A stretch of 64,000 nt of DNA. It comes from Trichobilharzia regenti (Eukaryota; Platyhelminthes; Trematoda; Strigeidida; Schistosomatidae). Below are positions 11,505 to 21,950 of this stretch, piece by piece. How positions within the stretch are numbered: the stretch's first letter is position 1; each line of letters opens with the position of its first letter. Where the stretch lies: contig OX235270.1 of the NCBI GenBank assembly GCA_944472135.2, positions 138,461,632-138,525,631 of the forward strand, written 5' to 3'. Both the position numbers and the translations under genes were made by a program. Under the pieces are notes generated by a model, which was not told the DNA's origin, did not search any database, and worked only from the letters and a program-made list of their open reading frames with translations.

Positions 11505-11909
11505 ACCTCTGAAATTTTGAATCACAAATATAACTTGTAGCCGGTCTCAAGTTACCGAATTTTCGACATGAATACTTTTTCAGCAGACAGTCATTTGCAT
11601 ACATTACACCGTCAGAATCACAAGCAGGATTCAAGTCATTTGGACATGTTCTAGTTGGACAAGCGTATTGATTATTTCCACCATTGTTATTATAGTCCAC
11701 CTTGACTAGTTGAGAAGGTTGTTGCTGTTGGTGTTGTTGTTGTTGTTGAAGTGATGGTGAGTCTTGTTGCGGTTTCTCGTCTGTCTTCGTCTTTGGCAGA
11801 TTTGAAGACGGTGCTAGCTGAATATTATTGCTGTCGGCTTTTGGGTGATTCGACTGAGGCTTAGGCGTGGTTCTCAGTGATACATGACTGTTGATTGTAA
11901 CTGACGTTT
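11505..11909 (-). CDS. Agrin-like protein, linker and Kazal domain exon
   Basis: This exon of 405 bp (135 codons) has phase 1 at both ends. The acceptor AG is at 11911-11910 after a TTTGTTTGCATTTCTTTCGG pyrimidine tract, and the donor GTAAGT follows 11505. An alternative GT two bases earlier in transcript order would give phase 2 and is less likely. The first 85 or so residues are a Ser/Thr/Pro/Gln-rich linker with a polyglutamine stretch, typical of extended matrix-protein spacers. The rest has six cysteines in Kazal order, with the signature ACDSDGVMYANDC. Kazal domains here are probably structural rather than active protease inhibitors, as in agrin. Spliced to the exon at 21131-21421, it keeps the frame through a Lys codon. 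The apparent N-terminal Met further upstream (to 12012) is intron. No other exon is visible to its left. Confidence 0.8.
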
Positions 11910-12059
11910 CTAATGTGCCGAAAGAAATGCAAACAAAACATATATATATCAGAGTGAAAGTACCAGTCACCAAAATATTAACAATAAACCACATATTTAA
12001 GACAACTAACAATTGTGAAAAAACAGGTATTTTATGGATTCATATATTCAAGTAAATCC

Positions 12060-12985
12060 TGGACCAACGTGTAGAACCTAGAAGAACTGGATTTCGCACG
12101 TGGATGATTTATGCTTCATGTCACACAAAATCGAAGAATTACAAGCGAAAACCGACAAACTGGTCGAAGAAGCAGCCGGCGAAGAGAGGACTCCAGGTGA
12201 ACATAGGTGAACATGACGGAGGTCATGAAAATAACCAACCAACCAACCAACAAAAACAACAACAGCAGCAGCAACATACAGTGTAAATCACAATCAACAG
12301 GAGGGATTTGAAAGAGGTTACTTCATTCACCTATCTAGGAAGCATTGTATCAGCCAAAGGAGGAACGGACGAGGCTGTCAAATCGAGAATCAGGAAGGTG
12401 AGAAACACATTCACTCATCAACCTGAAATCAATCTGGAAATCTTCGTCACTCAGCATCAACAATAAAATCCAGTCGGATTTTCAATACAAACGTCAAGTC
12501 AGTCAGTTCTTCTATACGCATCAGAAACTTGGCGGGTGGGTCACAAAGAATATTTCCACTGACAGTCTGTTGCAGACATTTATCAACAACTGTCTTCACT
12601 CCATACTGAAGATCAGAAGGCCGGGTCGGAAAGAATCACCAAGAAGAAACTATGGGAACAAACAAACAACACAAGAACCAATCGCCAACCAAAAAATATG
12701 CAGGAGAAAGTGGGTGGAGATGGAATGGACACTCGCTGAGGAGGCCGCTGGGTGACATCGCCCGCGCGTCAGGCCATTGCTCGGGTGGAACCGGAAAGGG
12801 AAGCACGCGGCGAGTGTGAAGTCAGTGCAAGGGTGACATGGAGGAGATCGTGTGAAGAGGAGTTGGAAGAGTATTGACTAACATGGATGCAGATGAAAAG
12901 TGAAGCAGAAGACAGAAGCAAGTGAAGACTTGCAGTTGAAATCCTATGTTCCAATAGGAACCCAAGGGAAAAATAATATAATAAT
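12060..12985 (+). pseudogene. RTE-type LINE copy 1 with broken FADD box
   Basis: The 3' part of an RTE element begins close to the reverse transcriptase catalytic box. At about 12091 the sequence reads GATTTCGCACGTGGATGATT, where FADD is expected: four extra bases shift the frame. The same insertion occurs in the copy at 18.9-20.4 kb. Later segments encode TYLGSIVSAKGGTDE, LQTFINNCLHSILKIRRPG and [13 protein letters not shown] in shifting frames. A shared run of CCAA and CAA/CAG units lies at about 12235-12275. The 3' end has TCCTATGTTCCAATAGGAAC followed by an A-rich run. Confidence 0.85.
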
Positions 12986-13560
12986 ATATTAAGGTAGGAT
13001 TGTTTAACTGAATACTCGACAAGTAAGATTATCCGTGGCAGTTCATTTGTCACACATTTAATGGAATCCATGCTTATTTGTTGTTAGCATGTCAAACTTA
13101 TGAAGTGTCATAACTAGCCAGGTTTTAGAATATTCAGCTGAAGAGTCCTGCCGAAATTTATGAATGAATAATAATAGCTGAGTAATTTTTTGAAATTTTA
13201 ATATGACAATCAATACAACTAGTAGATTTGCCGACCTACTGTTCTAATCAATATTCGCAACGACAACCACCACAGCGTGAGACTACTGACAAGTGATACA
13301 AGAAAGGAAGACGACAAACTGTTGAGTACAGGGCTTTCACTGTCTCGAAGCGATAGTTAATAATAGCATTCACAATAATGTCACAATACCTATATATACA
13401 GAGAGATTTAAAAAAGTAGAAATCAATCAACTAACTAAATATCGATCCAGCATCACTTAGCAGATATTATTTTTTAGAAACAGTTTAAATTAGTTAATGT
13501 AAATCATATCGACACAGAATGAAAGAGATATATTAATCTAATATTTTTAATTTTTAAATT
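12986..13560. other. Intronic sequence, nothing recognised
   Basis: No coding or repeat family recognised. Short open frames on the minus strand have no domains. Confidence 0.5.
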
Positions 13561-13729
13561 TTGATTTCAGCTTGATTCCACACCGTATTTTTCGTACAGG
13601 TATGGAATTTGCAGCATGTGATATCAGTAGCCCAAATTTTACAGGTCGACCATTGATAGCAGGTGTGCATCGGCAGGGAATCGAGTCCCGGACCATGTGC
13701 ATGATCGCGAGAGTCCTAACCTCTGTGTA
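13561..13729 (-). repeat. tRNA-headed SINE, family B
   Basis: On the minus strand the head has GGACTCTCGC..CATGCACATGGTCCGGG and a B-box region GACTCGATTCCC. The tail contains AAATTTGGGCTACTGATATC-type sequence (here with changes), GCAAATTCCATACC and GTGTGGAATCAAGCTG. The A-box end is lost. Other copies lie at 32.45, 43.57 and 45.32 kb. Confidence 0.75.
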
Positions 13730-14204
13730 TATAACAAATTTACCCATGGAAAGAAATGTTTTAAGCTTTTTAAACACACAGTTACCATAGAATGATTTCA
13801 CTTGATATAAGCACAAAATGGTACAGTATTATTTACTGGAGCTTGACGATAAAGCTGACTACTATGAAATGGACTCCCCCACAGTGGAGGTTTCTCTTCC
13901 CACTTCAATTTTGATGCTGATATAAAGTGAACAGTGAGTGTTAGTTAACATCTGAAAAATCTAAAAGAAGCAGAATTCTTACTGGAATGCTTTCGCTAGT
14001 AGAATTTTGATATCACTCTAAAAGTGTGTGTGTACGTGAATCCAAGGCAGTATTCACAATGGAACAACACCGATTGGATAAAAATGAAAATCAGGCATCA
14101 CTGGTTGTGACTCTTCAGTAATATGCACTCATTACCTCACCAAATATCGAACGTAAGACGCTTAGCTCACACTTGCTGGAAAGGAATCTGGTGCCCAAGA
14201 ACTG
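13730..14204. other. Intronic sequence, nothing recognised
   Basis: No gene or known repeat recognised. Confidence 0.5.
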
Positions 14205-14482
14205 TAAACGGTGAAAGTCCTAATGCAAGATCTATCAGATGCCAAGCCAGTAGTAGAATTATACCTCCATGGTTCATTAAAAGAACGCTCGCCAACTATG
14301 CCTCATGTGGTCCTAGGTACCAATGCACTCTTAAACTTCTCTAACTCAGTTAAGAGATCAGTTATTAGAGAAGGTTGAGCGTGAGACTAGCAATCCAAAC
14401 TTGTTAAAATAAGACTACCGCTACGGAAAATTCAAAGCTCTAGCCTGAAGGCCTATGTTCCACTCGGAGCGTGAAGAAATAA
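14205..14482 (+). repeat. Old SINE A copy
   Basis: The head is degenerate (AACGCTCGCCAACTATGCC). The body keeps AGAAGGTTGAGCGTGAG and CTACCGCTACGG, and the tail CCTATGTTCCACTCGG ends in an A-rich run. It is older than the copy at 7783. Confidence 0.65.
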
Positions 14483-15324
14483 AATATAATCATAATAAAA
14501 AACACTGTAATATAATATTTAAGTGAAAAGTGAATAAAATACCTCAGTAAACAGCACATTCCTTGACGTTATAAAAGACATTCCTACATCACAACTTTCT
14601 ATGTAATTGATTCCCTCCTCACTAACGGATATATATGTATGTACATGGCTATTTATTTCGACTTGCTATAAAGATGTATGCAGAGAAACTGCTTTAAAGT
14701 CATAGTCTGAGAAGAAATATTTCTCCTTCATTCAGTAAGTTCCCCTTCATTAACCAATAAAAAACTTCACGGATAATCTCGATCCAGGCATTAATGAAAA
14801 CAAAACACGTAGATCCGCGAAGAGACTCTTTTCGGCGAATTCATTTTCTTAGCTGTACCATTGCAAATATACATGTGTTATTTTGTATGTATGTGTACAT
14901 TAAGTTTGTCAAACAAAATTACAATCGGTTATGATTATTTTAACTAAACAGGTGAAGGTTGGTAATACGGGTCAAGAAAATTAGGTGTTAATGAAATTAG
15001 GGTAGTAACAAAGGTGATGAATTGTCACAAACAGTTATGTAATAATAATATGAATAGTTAGATGAGTGAGTTTTTGTTATAACTGTAGGGAATTCAATGA
15101 AGACGTTTTCACCTTGCTCTGTCTGCGCCTGAACTAATCTGCCTATTTGCTTGTCGTACCTTCCGATTTAGTAAAGCACGCAAATATCAAAAGACAAAGG
15201 CTGGACTGTGACTGTGTATTGAAGTGCAACAACGACAAAGAAAGCCATGGTATTTATACATTTCACAACAATATGGACAGCTAACAACATTTGAAATAAT
15301 TGATCTTAATAGCCAATAACAAAG

Positions 15325-15435
15325 TGCGTGAGAGATGATAATATACCATATGTGCGAGATTGACAGTCAATACCAAAATGTGTGAGAATGATAACATACC
15401 ATATATGCAAGATTAACAGTCAATACCAAAATATG
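15325..15435. repeat. Tandem dimer of about 55 bp
   Basis: The unit GTGTGAGAATGATAACATAC..GCAAGATTAACAGTCAATACC repeats about twice, starting GTGCGTGAGAGATGATAATA and again at about 15381. Confidence 0.75.
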
Positions 15436-15466
15436 TGGGATCCTATCAGTTTTACTCAGGAGAAAC

Positions 15467-15561
15467 ATAGGAACAAAGTAGATAATACGAAATTACGTAA
15501 TAATTCTTGTATTCATTTAGAACTCTTACGTAATTTCGTATTATCTACTTTGTTCCTATGT
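15467..15561. repeat. Perfect 35-bp hairpin
   Basis: 15467-15501 (begins CATAGGAACAAAGTAGATAA) and 15527-15561 are exact inverted copies, separated by 25 bp. It lies at the centre of the large inverted repeat, so the whole region can fold as a nested stem. Confidence 0.9.
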
Positions 15562-15605
15562 GCATCCTGAATAAAACTCACTCATCAAAGTATTCATATT
15601 ATTAC

Positions 15606-15716
15606 ATAACTTCTTTTCAAGTGTTGGTTTTGTAGGGATTTGGTTTGATTGTATGGAGGATTTAATTCTCTAACTGATGTCAGCTCATGATTAAATCCTC
15701 CATACAATAACTTCTT
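15606..15716 (-). repeat. Deleted hammerhead-repeat remnant flanked by a 10-bp duplication
   Basis: Between two copies of ATAACTTCTT (15606-15615 and 15707-15716) lies the tail region of the hammerhead repeat: TGTAGGGATTTGGTTTGATT, then GAGGATTTAAT, a jump, and CTAACTGATGTCAGCTCATG with TTAAATCCTCCATAC. The hammerhead and tRNA-like parts are missing. The opposing left arm of the host inverted repeat lacks this segment, so it inserted after that repeat formed. Confidence 0.7.
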
Positions 15717-15970
15717 CTGACAACTGTTTGTGACAACTCATCACCTTTGTTACTACCCTAGTTTCATTAAGACTTAATTTTCTTGACCCGTATTACCAAC
15801 CTTCACCTGTTTAGCTAACGTAACCTTAACCAATTGTAATTTTGTTTGACAAACTTAATGTACACATACATACAAAATAACACATGTATATTTGCAATGG
15901 TACAGCTAAGAAAAATGAATTTGCCAAAAAGAGTCTCTTCGCGGATCCACGTGTTTTGTTTCCATTAATG

Positions 15971-16784
15971 AAGTTTGTATTGCTTGATGGCCTAGGACGA
16001 CCGGCCGAAATGCATGAGCTTAGGCTTCGTATTTTTTTTTACCTTACTACCTCTTTTCTGAGGTTTTTATTCACATCAACAAATGATACCACCACAGACG
16101 CTACCACTAGGCTATTCGAGACCACAGTTCACCTCCTGTCAAACTGCAATGAATATACAAATTAGTTACTACAGGGGAACCAGTATTGTGACTCTGATAC
16201 TTAGGTAAAATTTCATGAAACCTGAGTGACAGCAGAAATCAATGAGTAAACTTCTGGTAGTAAAAACCATAATCGTTCACGAAATCGTATATACTACTGA
16301 CTTATGTGAGTAGTCGAAGGCCAATCACACAAAAACATTAGAGCTTACCAGCTGATCACTGTGACCTGAGTACCAAACTGTCGTTTCCCTTGTCCAGGGA
16401 GGGAAACGTCGATTATGCACCCGGTTAGACTCATTTCAGAGAAATGAGTCGTCTCAAAGCATTAGGTTTACAAATCAGCACCTCAGTTCAAAGTAACTAC
16501 TGATTCGTAAGTCCTTGATAAAGTCTGTCTTTCAAGTGTTTATATGCAGTTACCAGACTTTGTGGTACAGTGTTACCATGAGTTGTACAGCTAGCTGGAT
16601 AAGTTGGTTTAAATACGAGAAGAGAAGCAAACTTTCACTATCAAATGGAGAGACATTAAGTCTTCCTAAGAGTTAAATATGGTTTGGCACTCCCTACCAG
16701 TTTATACGCATTATGACACGGTTCACCAGTTTAGAGAACGAAATAAGTCACTTATAGACCTTGCCGGCAGTTTAGTAGTAGAGT
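15971..16784. other. Intronic sequence, nothing recognised
   Basis: No gene or known repeat seen. An open frame at 15884-16165 overlaps the inverted-repeat arm and is not supported. Confidence 0.5.
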
Positions 16785-16945
16785 GATGGCCAGCGTTGTA
16801 CGTGGTCCAAGGCCGATTTTAACCACTACTATGCCTCACTTAACCAATACTAAGCCCTGGAAAGAAGAATGGTCGGGGTAAGGCTAGCATTCCACTGGCT
16901 GCCGATACATTGAAGCTTGAAGTCTTATGTTCCCAAACTGACAAC
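16785..16945 (+). repeat. Old tRNA-headed SINE remnant
   Basis: It has a degenerate head with ACGTGGTCCAAGGCCG, a body with GGTCGGGGTAAGGCTAGC, and a tail TTGAAGTCTTATGTTCCC. Confidence 0.5.
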
Positions 16946-17279
16946 CAACAACTTGTGAAAACTAATGCGCAAGAAATCGTTGTGACTAGTTATAAATCAT
17001 GAATGTATCGAAGAAGTATAAGTTTTAATATACACTCAGTGTGTCTACGTACACATTTTTTAAGTATCATTATCAGTTAATGTGAATCTACCTAGAGACT
17101 TCACAGCTTTGTACGTTGTACGAACACCCCATGTCCCTATTCTTGTTTTTGCTTTCATTGAATAAAAACACATCGGCTGACTGGCTTCCAGAAGGCTTTC
17201 ACGAGCCTGCATCACTTTGCCCCTTCAATTCCAGCAAAAATGAAGTTTGTTTTTAAAATTTTCTGTATTTTTAATATTT

Positions 17280-17575
17280 TTCTTGTGTGTTGAATTTCCT
17301 GTAGCAGTTTGATTGATTTTTCGGGGCAGAGTCGCTAGCCTTACGCCCAGTCCTTCTCCTTTCCTCAGGATTGAGACCCGCTGGGTAACTAGCGAGCTAG
17401 TAAGCTACACATGGTCTGAAGCTGACATGAAGGAGATTGAGTGAGAAGGAGATAAGAAAATATGGACGATTAAGGAGCCATCTAGAGAGCACAGCAGAAA
17501 ATTTAACAAAAAGGGAAATGCCTTGTTGAAGCCCTATGTTCCACACGGAACCGAAAGAGAACAATAAAGACAGTA
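17280..17575 (+). repeat. SINE fragment (minus) followed by RTE 3' end (plus)
   Basis: 17280-17402 resembles a reversed SINE body (GTAGCAGTTTGATTG, GTCGCTAGCCTTACGCCCAG). 17405-17565 is an RTE 3' end with TGACATGAAGGAGATTGAGT and TTGAAGCCCTATGTTCCACA. A very similar pairing occurs at 53478-53885. The junction AACTAGCGAGCTAGTAA is common to both loci. Confidence 0.6.
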
Positions 17576-18109
17576 ACAATCGATAGTGATCATTTTAGTC
17601 ATCTTTTTTATCCTTCGCCATCCTTTTTTAATATACATAATAATGTTTCAAATGTTCCACCCTAAACGAAACAAAAAACCGTTTATCGTGATCACGGAAA
17701 GAGATGGTGTGTGCGTGAGGGTGGGTGGGTGTTTGAGAGGAAGCACAGTGCCAGTAAACGGTAGGTGTAATTCATGCCAGATGTTGAATTCTCAACTGAC
17801 AGACAGATATTCTGTAATTTCATTACTCATCTTTCATTGAATGACAGGAAATTGAGCTACTTTTTTTTGTTCCTACATGGAATCATTCCCCACACTTCTT
17901 GTATGTTTTGAGTAATGTTCGTTTCATTTTTGTTGTTTTGAAATTAAATTTCAAGGGCAGAAACTCCCAGAGGGAAATATTATAAAATACTTGAATTATT
18001 ATTATTAATTTTTTTTCATCGTGTTGGGAAGAATTATATTTTTTTTACTAAATAAACAGACAAAGTTTAATTGACGCATAATTACTTTTTAATATTGATT
18101 AAAGTAGCT
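17576..18109. other. Intronic sequence, nothing recognised
   Basis: T-rich and A-rich runs, and no gene. The open frame at 17586-17840 has no domain. Confidence 0.5.
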
Positions 18110-18480
18110 AAAAAGCGGAAGTGTAGGTGCTAAGTTGAAATAATATGGTGAGTAATATCAGCGTTGGGCGTAGATTGTTTCGGGTAAACGGGAGAAGTAA
18201 GTAGAATAGCTAGTCTCTGAGAAGTTGCATTAACTGAGATGACTAGGACATGTGCCATGGATGCTAATCCTCCTCGTTCCTCGTCTTACAGTGTTAGCTG
18301 ACATAGTAGTGGATTCGAAAAAGTTATGAATGATCATATTAACACATAGAATGGATCCAAGAAGTCCTTGACTATGCGTTTGAGAAAAACTGAAAAGGGT
18401 GGATTTCCTTGTTGGATGGAGTCTTTGGGACGCTTAGATAAGTAAATGGTCTTAAACTAAATTCCTTCAGACTTCACACT
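18110..18480 (+). pseudogene. LINE 3' end of a second type
   Basis: GGTGAGTAATATCAGCGTTG and GAGATGACTAGGACATGTGC, then TTAGCTGACATAGTAGTGGA match in order the better copy at 40.3-41.1 kb (NIARISW-, RWLGHVLRMP- and LADVGSGWKKA-like positions). It is heavily decayed. Confidence 0.6.
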
Positions 18481-18894
18481 GTTGGCTTCAGCTTCAGTCG
18501 AGAACAAGACTTGAGTGGACTGATACAGTCTCATGATGCATGTATTATTGATGGCACTATGATAGGAAATAAATTGAATATCTTTCATCCTAACATCACT
18601 TCCTCTTTGAATTCCTGTTAGTCGTCTCATGTCTTGTCGAATTCTAAAAAGGTTTTCCTTTGACCTACTACATAGAGAAGATGAGTATCACTGGCATCAG
18701 AACTCAACCTCTTCTCTCGCAATTTAATTATGCATATATTTTCCCCATTCTTCCCAACTGTCTCCTCTCATTATTCCATGGGATTTTCAAGAAGAACTAT
18801 ATCATACTGTGTACAGCAGTGAAGGCTGGAAGTAGGGTTAGTGGTGTGGCGGTGACTGAATTTGATGACATTGTACTTGTTAAGTAGGCATTTT

Positions 18895-20405
18895 AATTCT
18901 TGCAAGCACTGAAATCGGACCCAGAGACGACAGCAGATATGCTGACTCCATCATTGCAAAAGGCCTAGAAAGAGTGAAAGGTGCCTACTGACTGGGGGGA
19001 AAGTTACCTTGTGAAACTACCAAAGAAGGGCGACTTAGGCCCCACTCTGCAAGAACTGGCGAGGAATCATCCTCCTGTCGATGCCAAGTAAAATCCTGAG
19101 TCTCATCATCCTGGAGAGAATGAAGAACGCACTGGATACAGAACTCCGACCAGGACAAGGTGGCTGCATTTAAGAAATGCAAATCGTCTTCTGACCAAAT
19201 TGCAACTCTACGCATCATCACAGAACAAAGCATGGAATGGCAATCAAACCTCTAACTCAACTTCATTGACTTTGAGATGGCCTTCGACAGACAGCGTTGA
19301 CCGCGAAGTAATTTGGAAACTACTCGAGTATTACGGCGTACCCCAAATATTCATCAACCTTATTAAACAGCTGTATGACAACGGAACATGTCAAGTGATC
19401 CACAACCGAAAACTCAGCGAGGCGTTTCGAGTAAACACAGGAGTCAGATATCAATGATATTCCCAATTTTCGTCGACTGCACTATGTATCAGACAGTGAG
19501 AAACGAGAAGACAGAGATACCCTGAGCCGACGTGAAGAATCTAGAAGACCTGGATTTCGCACGTGGATGATTTATGCTTGACGTCACACAAAATCGAAGA
19601 ATTACAAGCAAAAACCGACGAACTGGTCGAAGAAGCAGCCGGCGAAGAAAGGACTCCAGGTGAACATAGGTGAACATGACGGAGGTCATGAAAATAACCA
19701 ACCAACCAACCAACAAAAACAACAACAGCAGCAGCAACATACAGTGAAAATCACAATCAACAGGAGGGATTTGAAAGAGGTTACTTCATTCACCTATCTA
19801 GGAAGCATTGTATCAGCCAAAGGAGGAACGGACGAGGATGTCAAATCGAGCGAGAATCGGGAAGGCGAGAAACTGGAAATCTTTGTCACTCAGCATCGGT
19901 CTGATCTTCGATACAAACGTCAAGTCAGTCAGTTCTTCTATACGCATCAGAAACTTGGCGGGTGGGTCACAAAGAATATTTCCACTGACAGTCTGTTGCA
20001 GACATTTATCAACAACTGTCTTCACTCCATACTGAAGATCAGAAGGCCGGGTCGGAAAGAATCACCAAGAAGAAACTATGGGAACAAACAAACAACACAA
20101 GAACCAATCGCCAACCAAAAAATATGCAGGAGAAAGTGGGTGGAGATGGAATGGACACTCGCTGAGGAGGCCGCTGGGTGACATCGCCCGCGCGTCAGGC
20201 CATTGCTCGAGTGGAACCGGAAAGGGAAGCACGCGGCGAGTGTGAAGTCAGTGCAAGGGCGACATGGAGGAGATCGTGTGAAGAGGAGTTGGAAGAGTAT
20301 GGACTAAGATGGATTCAGGTGAAAGTAGAGCAGAAGGAGGACAGGAGCAAGTGGAGAGGTGCAGTTGAAGCTCTATGTTCCACTAGAAACCCAAGGAAAC
20401 ACTCT
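18895..20405 (+). pseudogene. RTE-type LINE copy 2, longest in the window
   Basis: About 1.5 kb. It begins before the reverse transcriptase palm (KLPKKGDL, then NWRGIILLSMPSKILS near 19010-19120). Motif A is FIDFEMAF at about 19257 with a frame change, then SVDREVIWKLLEYYGVPQ at 19303-19356. Sequence between the palm segments is deleted, and the catalytic FADD box near 19553 carries the same 4-bp insertion as copy 1. The C-terminal segment (TYLGSIVSAKGGTDEDVKSS, LQTFINNCLHSILKIRRPG) and the RTE tail follow. The 173-codon frame at 19660-20181 belongs to this element. It cannot encode a working reverse transcriptase. Confidence 0.9.
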
Positions 20406-20689
20406 CTTTATTTACGAATTTTCTTTGTTTCTCTTGGTGAAAATTCAAGGGAAATCCCATAAGAAGCTGTGCTATTGTAGTGATTATGTTGAGAGGTAGA
20501 GTACTTCCCTTCATTTACAGCAACTATAAAAGGGAGACTCAGAAAATACTTTCAATGACTAGTTACTGATACCCACTGCACACGTAGTGGTTTATTTGGC
20601 TCACTATCTCAGTGAGTAACACCTCATTGTTCATAACCTTGGCTCCTGATTTGAAGTTTCACAAGGGAACATCAACAGCTTCTGAGGTT
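20406..20689. other. Intronic sequence, nothing recognised
   Basis: No feature seen. Confidence 0.5.
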
Positions 20690-21015
20690 CAAATAAGATG
20701 AAACTGTATTCTAATTATGATCAATCAGAAATGTAACTGGACAACCGCTTTATTCTAGTTTGGAAATTATTGCCACTAAAAAGCAATCGCAGGGGTTCGA
20801 ACTCAGGACTTTTCTGTTACAAGTCAAGCTTCTATACCATTTTTAGCCATTGAGACCTGAATCAACAGCTAGCTCGTGAATTCTAATTTCTACCAATCTT
20901 TGACTTTGGTGTGACCATCAGCCAGTATTATCGGCTAGTATTTCTCCTCATTCCTGACTGGATGGACCTCGCTTCTGACTATAAACTCCGAGTAATTTCC
21001 TCCTGTAGGCAGTCA
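20690..21015 (-). repeat. Hammerhead repeat, decayed minus-strand copy
   Basis: Plus-strand order is ACTGGACAACCGCTTTATTC (decayed hammerhead), GGGGTTCGAACTCAGGAC (reversed B-box), a decayed A-box, and the 5' region CCTCATTCCTGACTGGATG. The ribozyme core is lost. It ends about 115 bp before the follistatin-like exon. Confidence 0.65.
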
Positions 21016-21130
21016 CTACAGTCAATTTGATGGGATTTGACTCGTCTTTCAGTTTTGACCACCAACTAATATCACCTAGAGAACAATTAAAACATAACTG
21101 CTTGATAAGTAAACCATTCAAATTACTTAC

Positions 21131-21421
21131 TTTCAATTAATTGACTACAATCACTTTGAGATAATATTCTACTAAATATATTCAAATTCATTGGTTTCAA
21201 TTCCGTTTGTTTTAAACACGCTTGATGTAGCATAACGCATTCATTTAGGTAAAATAAACCATTTGTTGTACAAATTGTACCACTGTTCATATTGCACATA
21301 TGATTTTTCGCCATATCTATTAATGTTGGACAAACGCATACACCAATATACTGGTTTGTTTCTTTCGATAACCATTCTTCACAGACTGCTCCAAATCGAC
21401 ACTCCCGTTTTAGGCATACAT
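21131..21421 (-). CDS. Agrin-like protein, follistatin-type module exon
   Basis: This exon of 291 bp (97 codons) has phase 1 at both ends. The acceptor AG is at 21423-21422 after CTTTCTGTTTTATTCTTC, and the donor GTAAGT follows 21131. It encodes one complete follistatin-like module: an EGF-like part starting DVCLKRECRFGAVCEEW, then VCVCP, then a Kazal part with CTTNGLFYLNEC and a final SDC. Ten cysteines are present, the number expected for this family. The FGAVCE motif matches that of agrin follistatin repeats. In agrin such modules follow the NtA domain directly, as here. The protein would be secreted and sit in extracellular matrix, but ligands cannot be read from the sequence. Met codons further upstream lie in intron and are not the start. 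Symmetric phases let the module be duplicated or skipped without a frame change. Confidence 0.85.
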
Positions 21422-21423
21422 CT

Positions 21424-21756
21424 AAAATATATAGAAGAATAAAACAGAAAGGTAGTGGATAGGTCAACTGAAAAGCCATTATTGAAAAAATAAAAACACT
21501 GATGGGGTGAATATCTGAGGCAGTGTTAGGATGATGAATGAAAGTGGAATGAGAGTCTGTACAGCGGTAGGATTCAAATACGCTTTGCGTTATCCGTGGT
21601 GCCTCCAGTAATATAATCACTTGACTTAACATTCAGTCCTCGTATACTAGCTTGTATACTTTCAGGATAGAGAATTGAAGGCGAATATTTCAAATACTTT
21701 CGCAGCACAGATTTTTGTCTCATCCTCATTCATCATATCAGTCTATTCCTTACTTT
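21424..21756. other. Intronic sequence, nothing recognised
   Basis: It contains the acceptor pyrimidine tract and the branch region of the follistatin-like exon. Nothing else is seen. Confidence 0.5.
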
Positions 21757-21950
21757 ACTCCTTTGGTTTCCAAGTGGCACACAGGTTTCCAAGTTTCAAT
21801 AGCCTTCGTTTCGTTTTTAAAGGGTAGAAGTGCTAACCCAACCTCCAGTCTTCCCCCTTTGTTAGGCTAACAGCCAACTAAGGGTAGTGAGGGTGTGCGC
21901 TAGCTGGGGATTGTATCCTGATCCACAGGCATGGGTGATGAGGATTCTGT
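21757..21950 (-). repeat. Old tRNA-headed SINE remnant
   Basis: The reversed SINE layout reads GGTTTCCAAGTGGCACACAG, AGAAGTGCTAACCCAACCTC, and a decayed head with GGGGATTGTATCCTGATCC. Confidence 0.45.

Larger units (their letters stand above)
14790..15970. repeat. Large inverted repeat (about 285-bp arms) with nested insertion
   Basis: Left arm about 14790-15074 and right arm about 15572-15970 are inverted copies at roughly 90% or better identity by eye, with landmarks such as AAAACACGTAGATCCGCGAA and its complement, and GACAAACTTAATGTACACAT and its complement. The right arm is about 110 bp longer because of an insertion at 15606-15716. The spacer of about 500 bp contains a tandem dimer and a perfect hairpin. 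No transposase is visible. It could be a foldback element or a palindromic duplication. Confidence 0.8.
11910..21130 (-). other. Intron of the agrin-like gene, 9,221 bp
   Basis: This lies between the follistatin-like exon and the Kazal exon, with a GTAAGT donor at 21130-21125 and an AG acceptor at 11911-11910. It is filled with two related RTE LINE copies, SINEs and a large inverted repeat, described below. Confidence 0.75.

Noticed and set aside
11910..12012. Met start and hydrophobic segment upstream of the Kazal exon
   Set aside because: A clear acceptor AG at 11911-11910 with a pyrimidine tract places this in intron. The hydrophobicity comes from translating that tract.
19660..20181. 173-codon open frame as a host gene
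   Set aside because: It is the C-terminal part of an RTE LINE. The same sequence occurs with shifts at 12.2-12.9 kb.
21422..21632. Extension of the follistatin-like exon to an upstream Met
   Set aside because: The acceptor at 21423-21422 is strong and gives the matching phase. The upstream part translates a pyrimidine tract.
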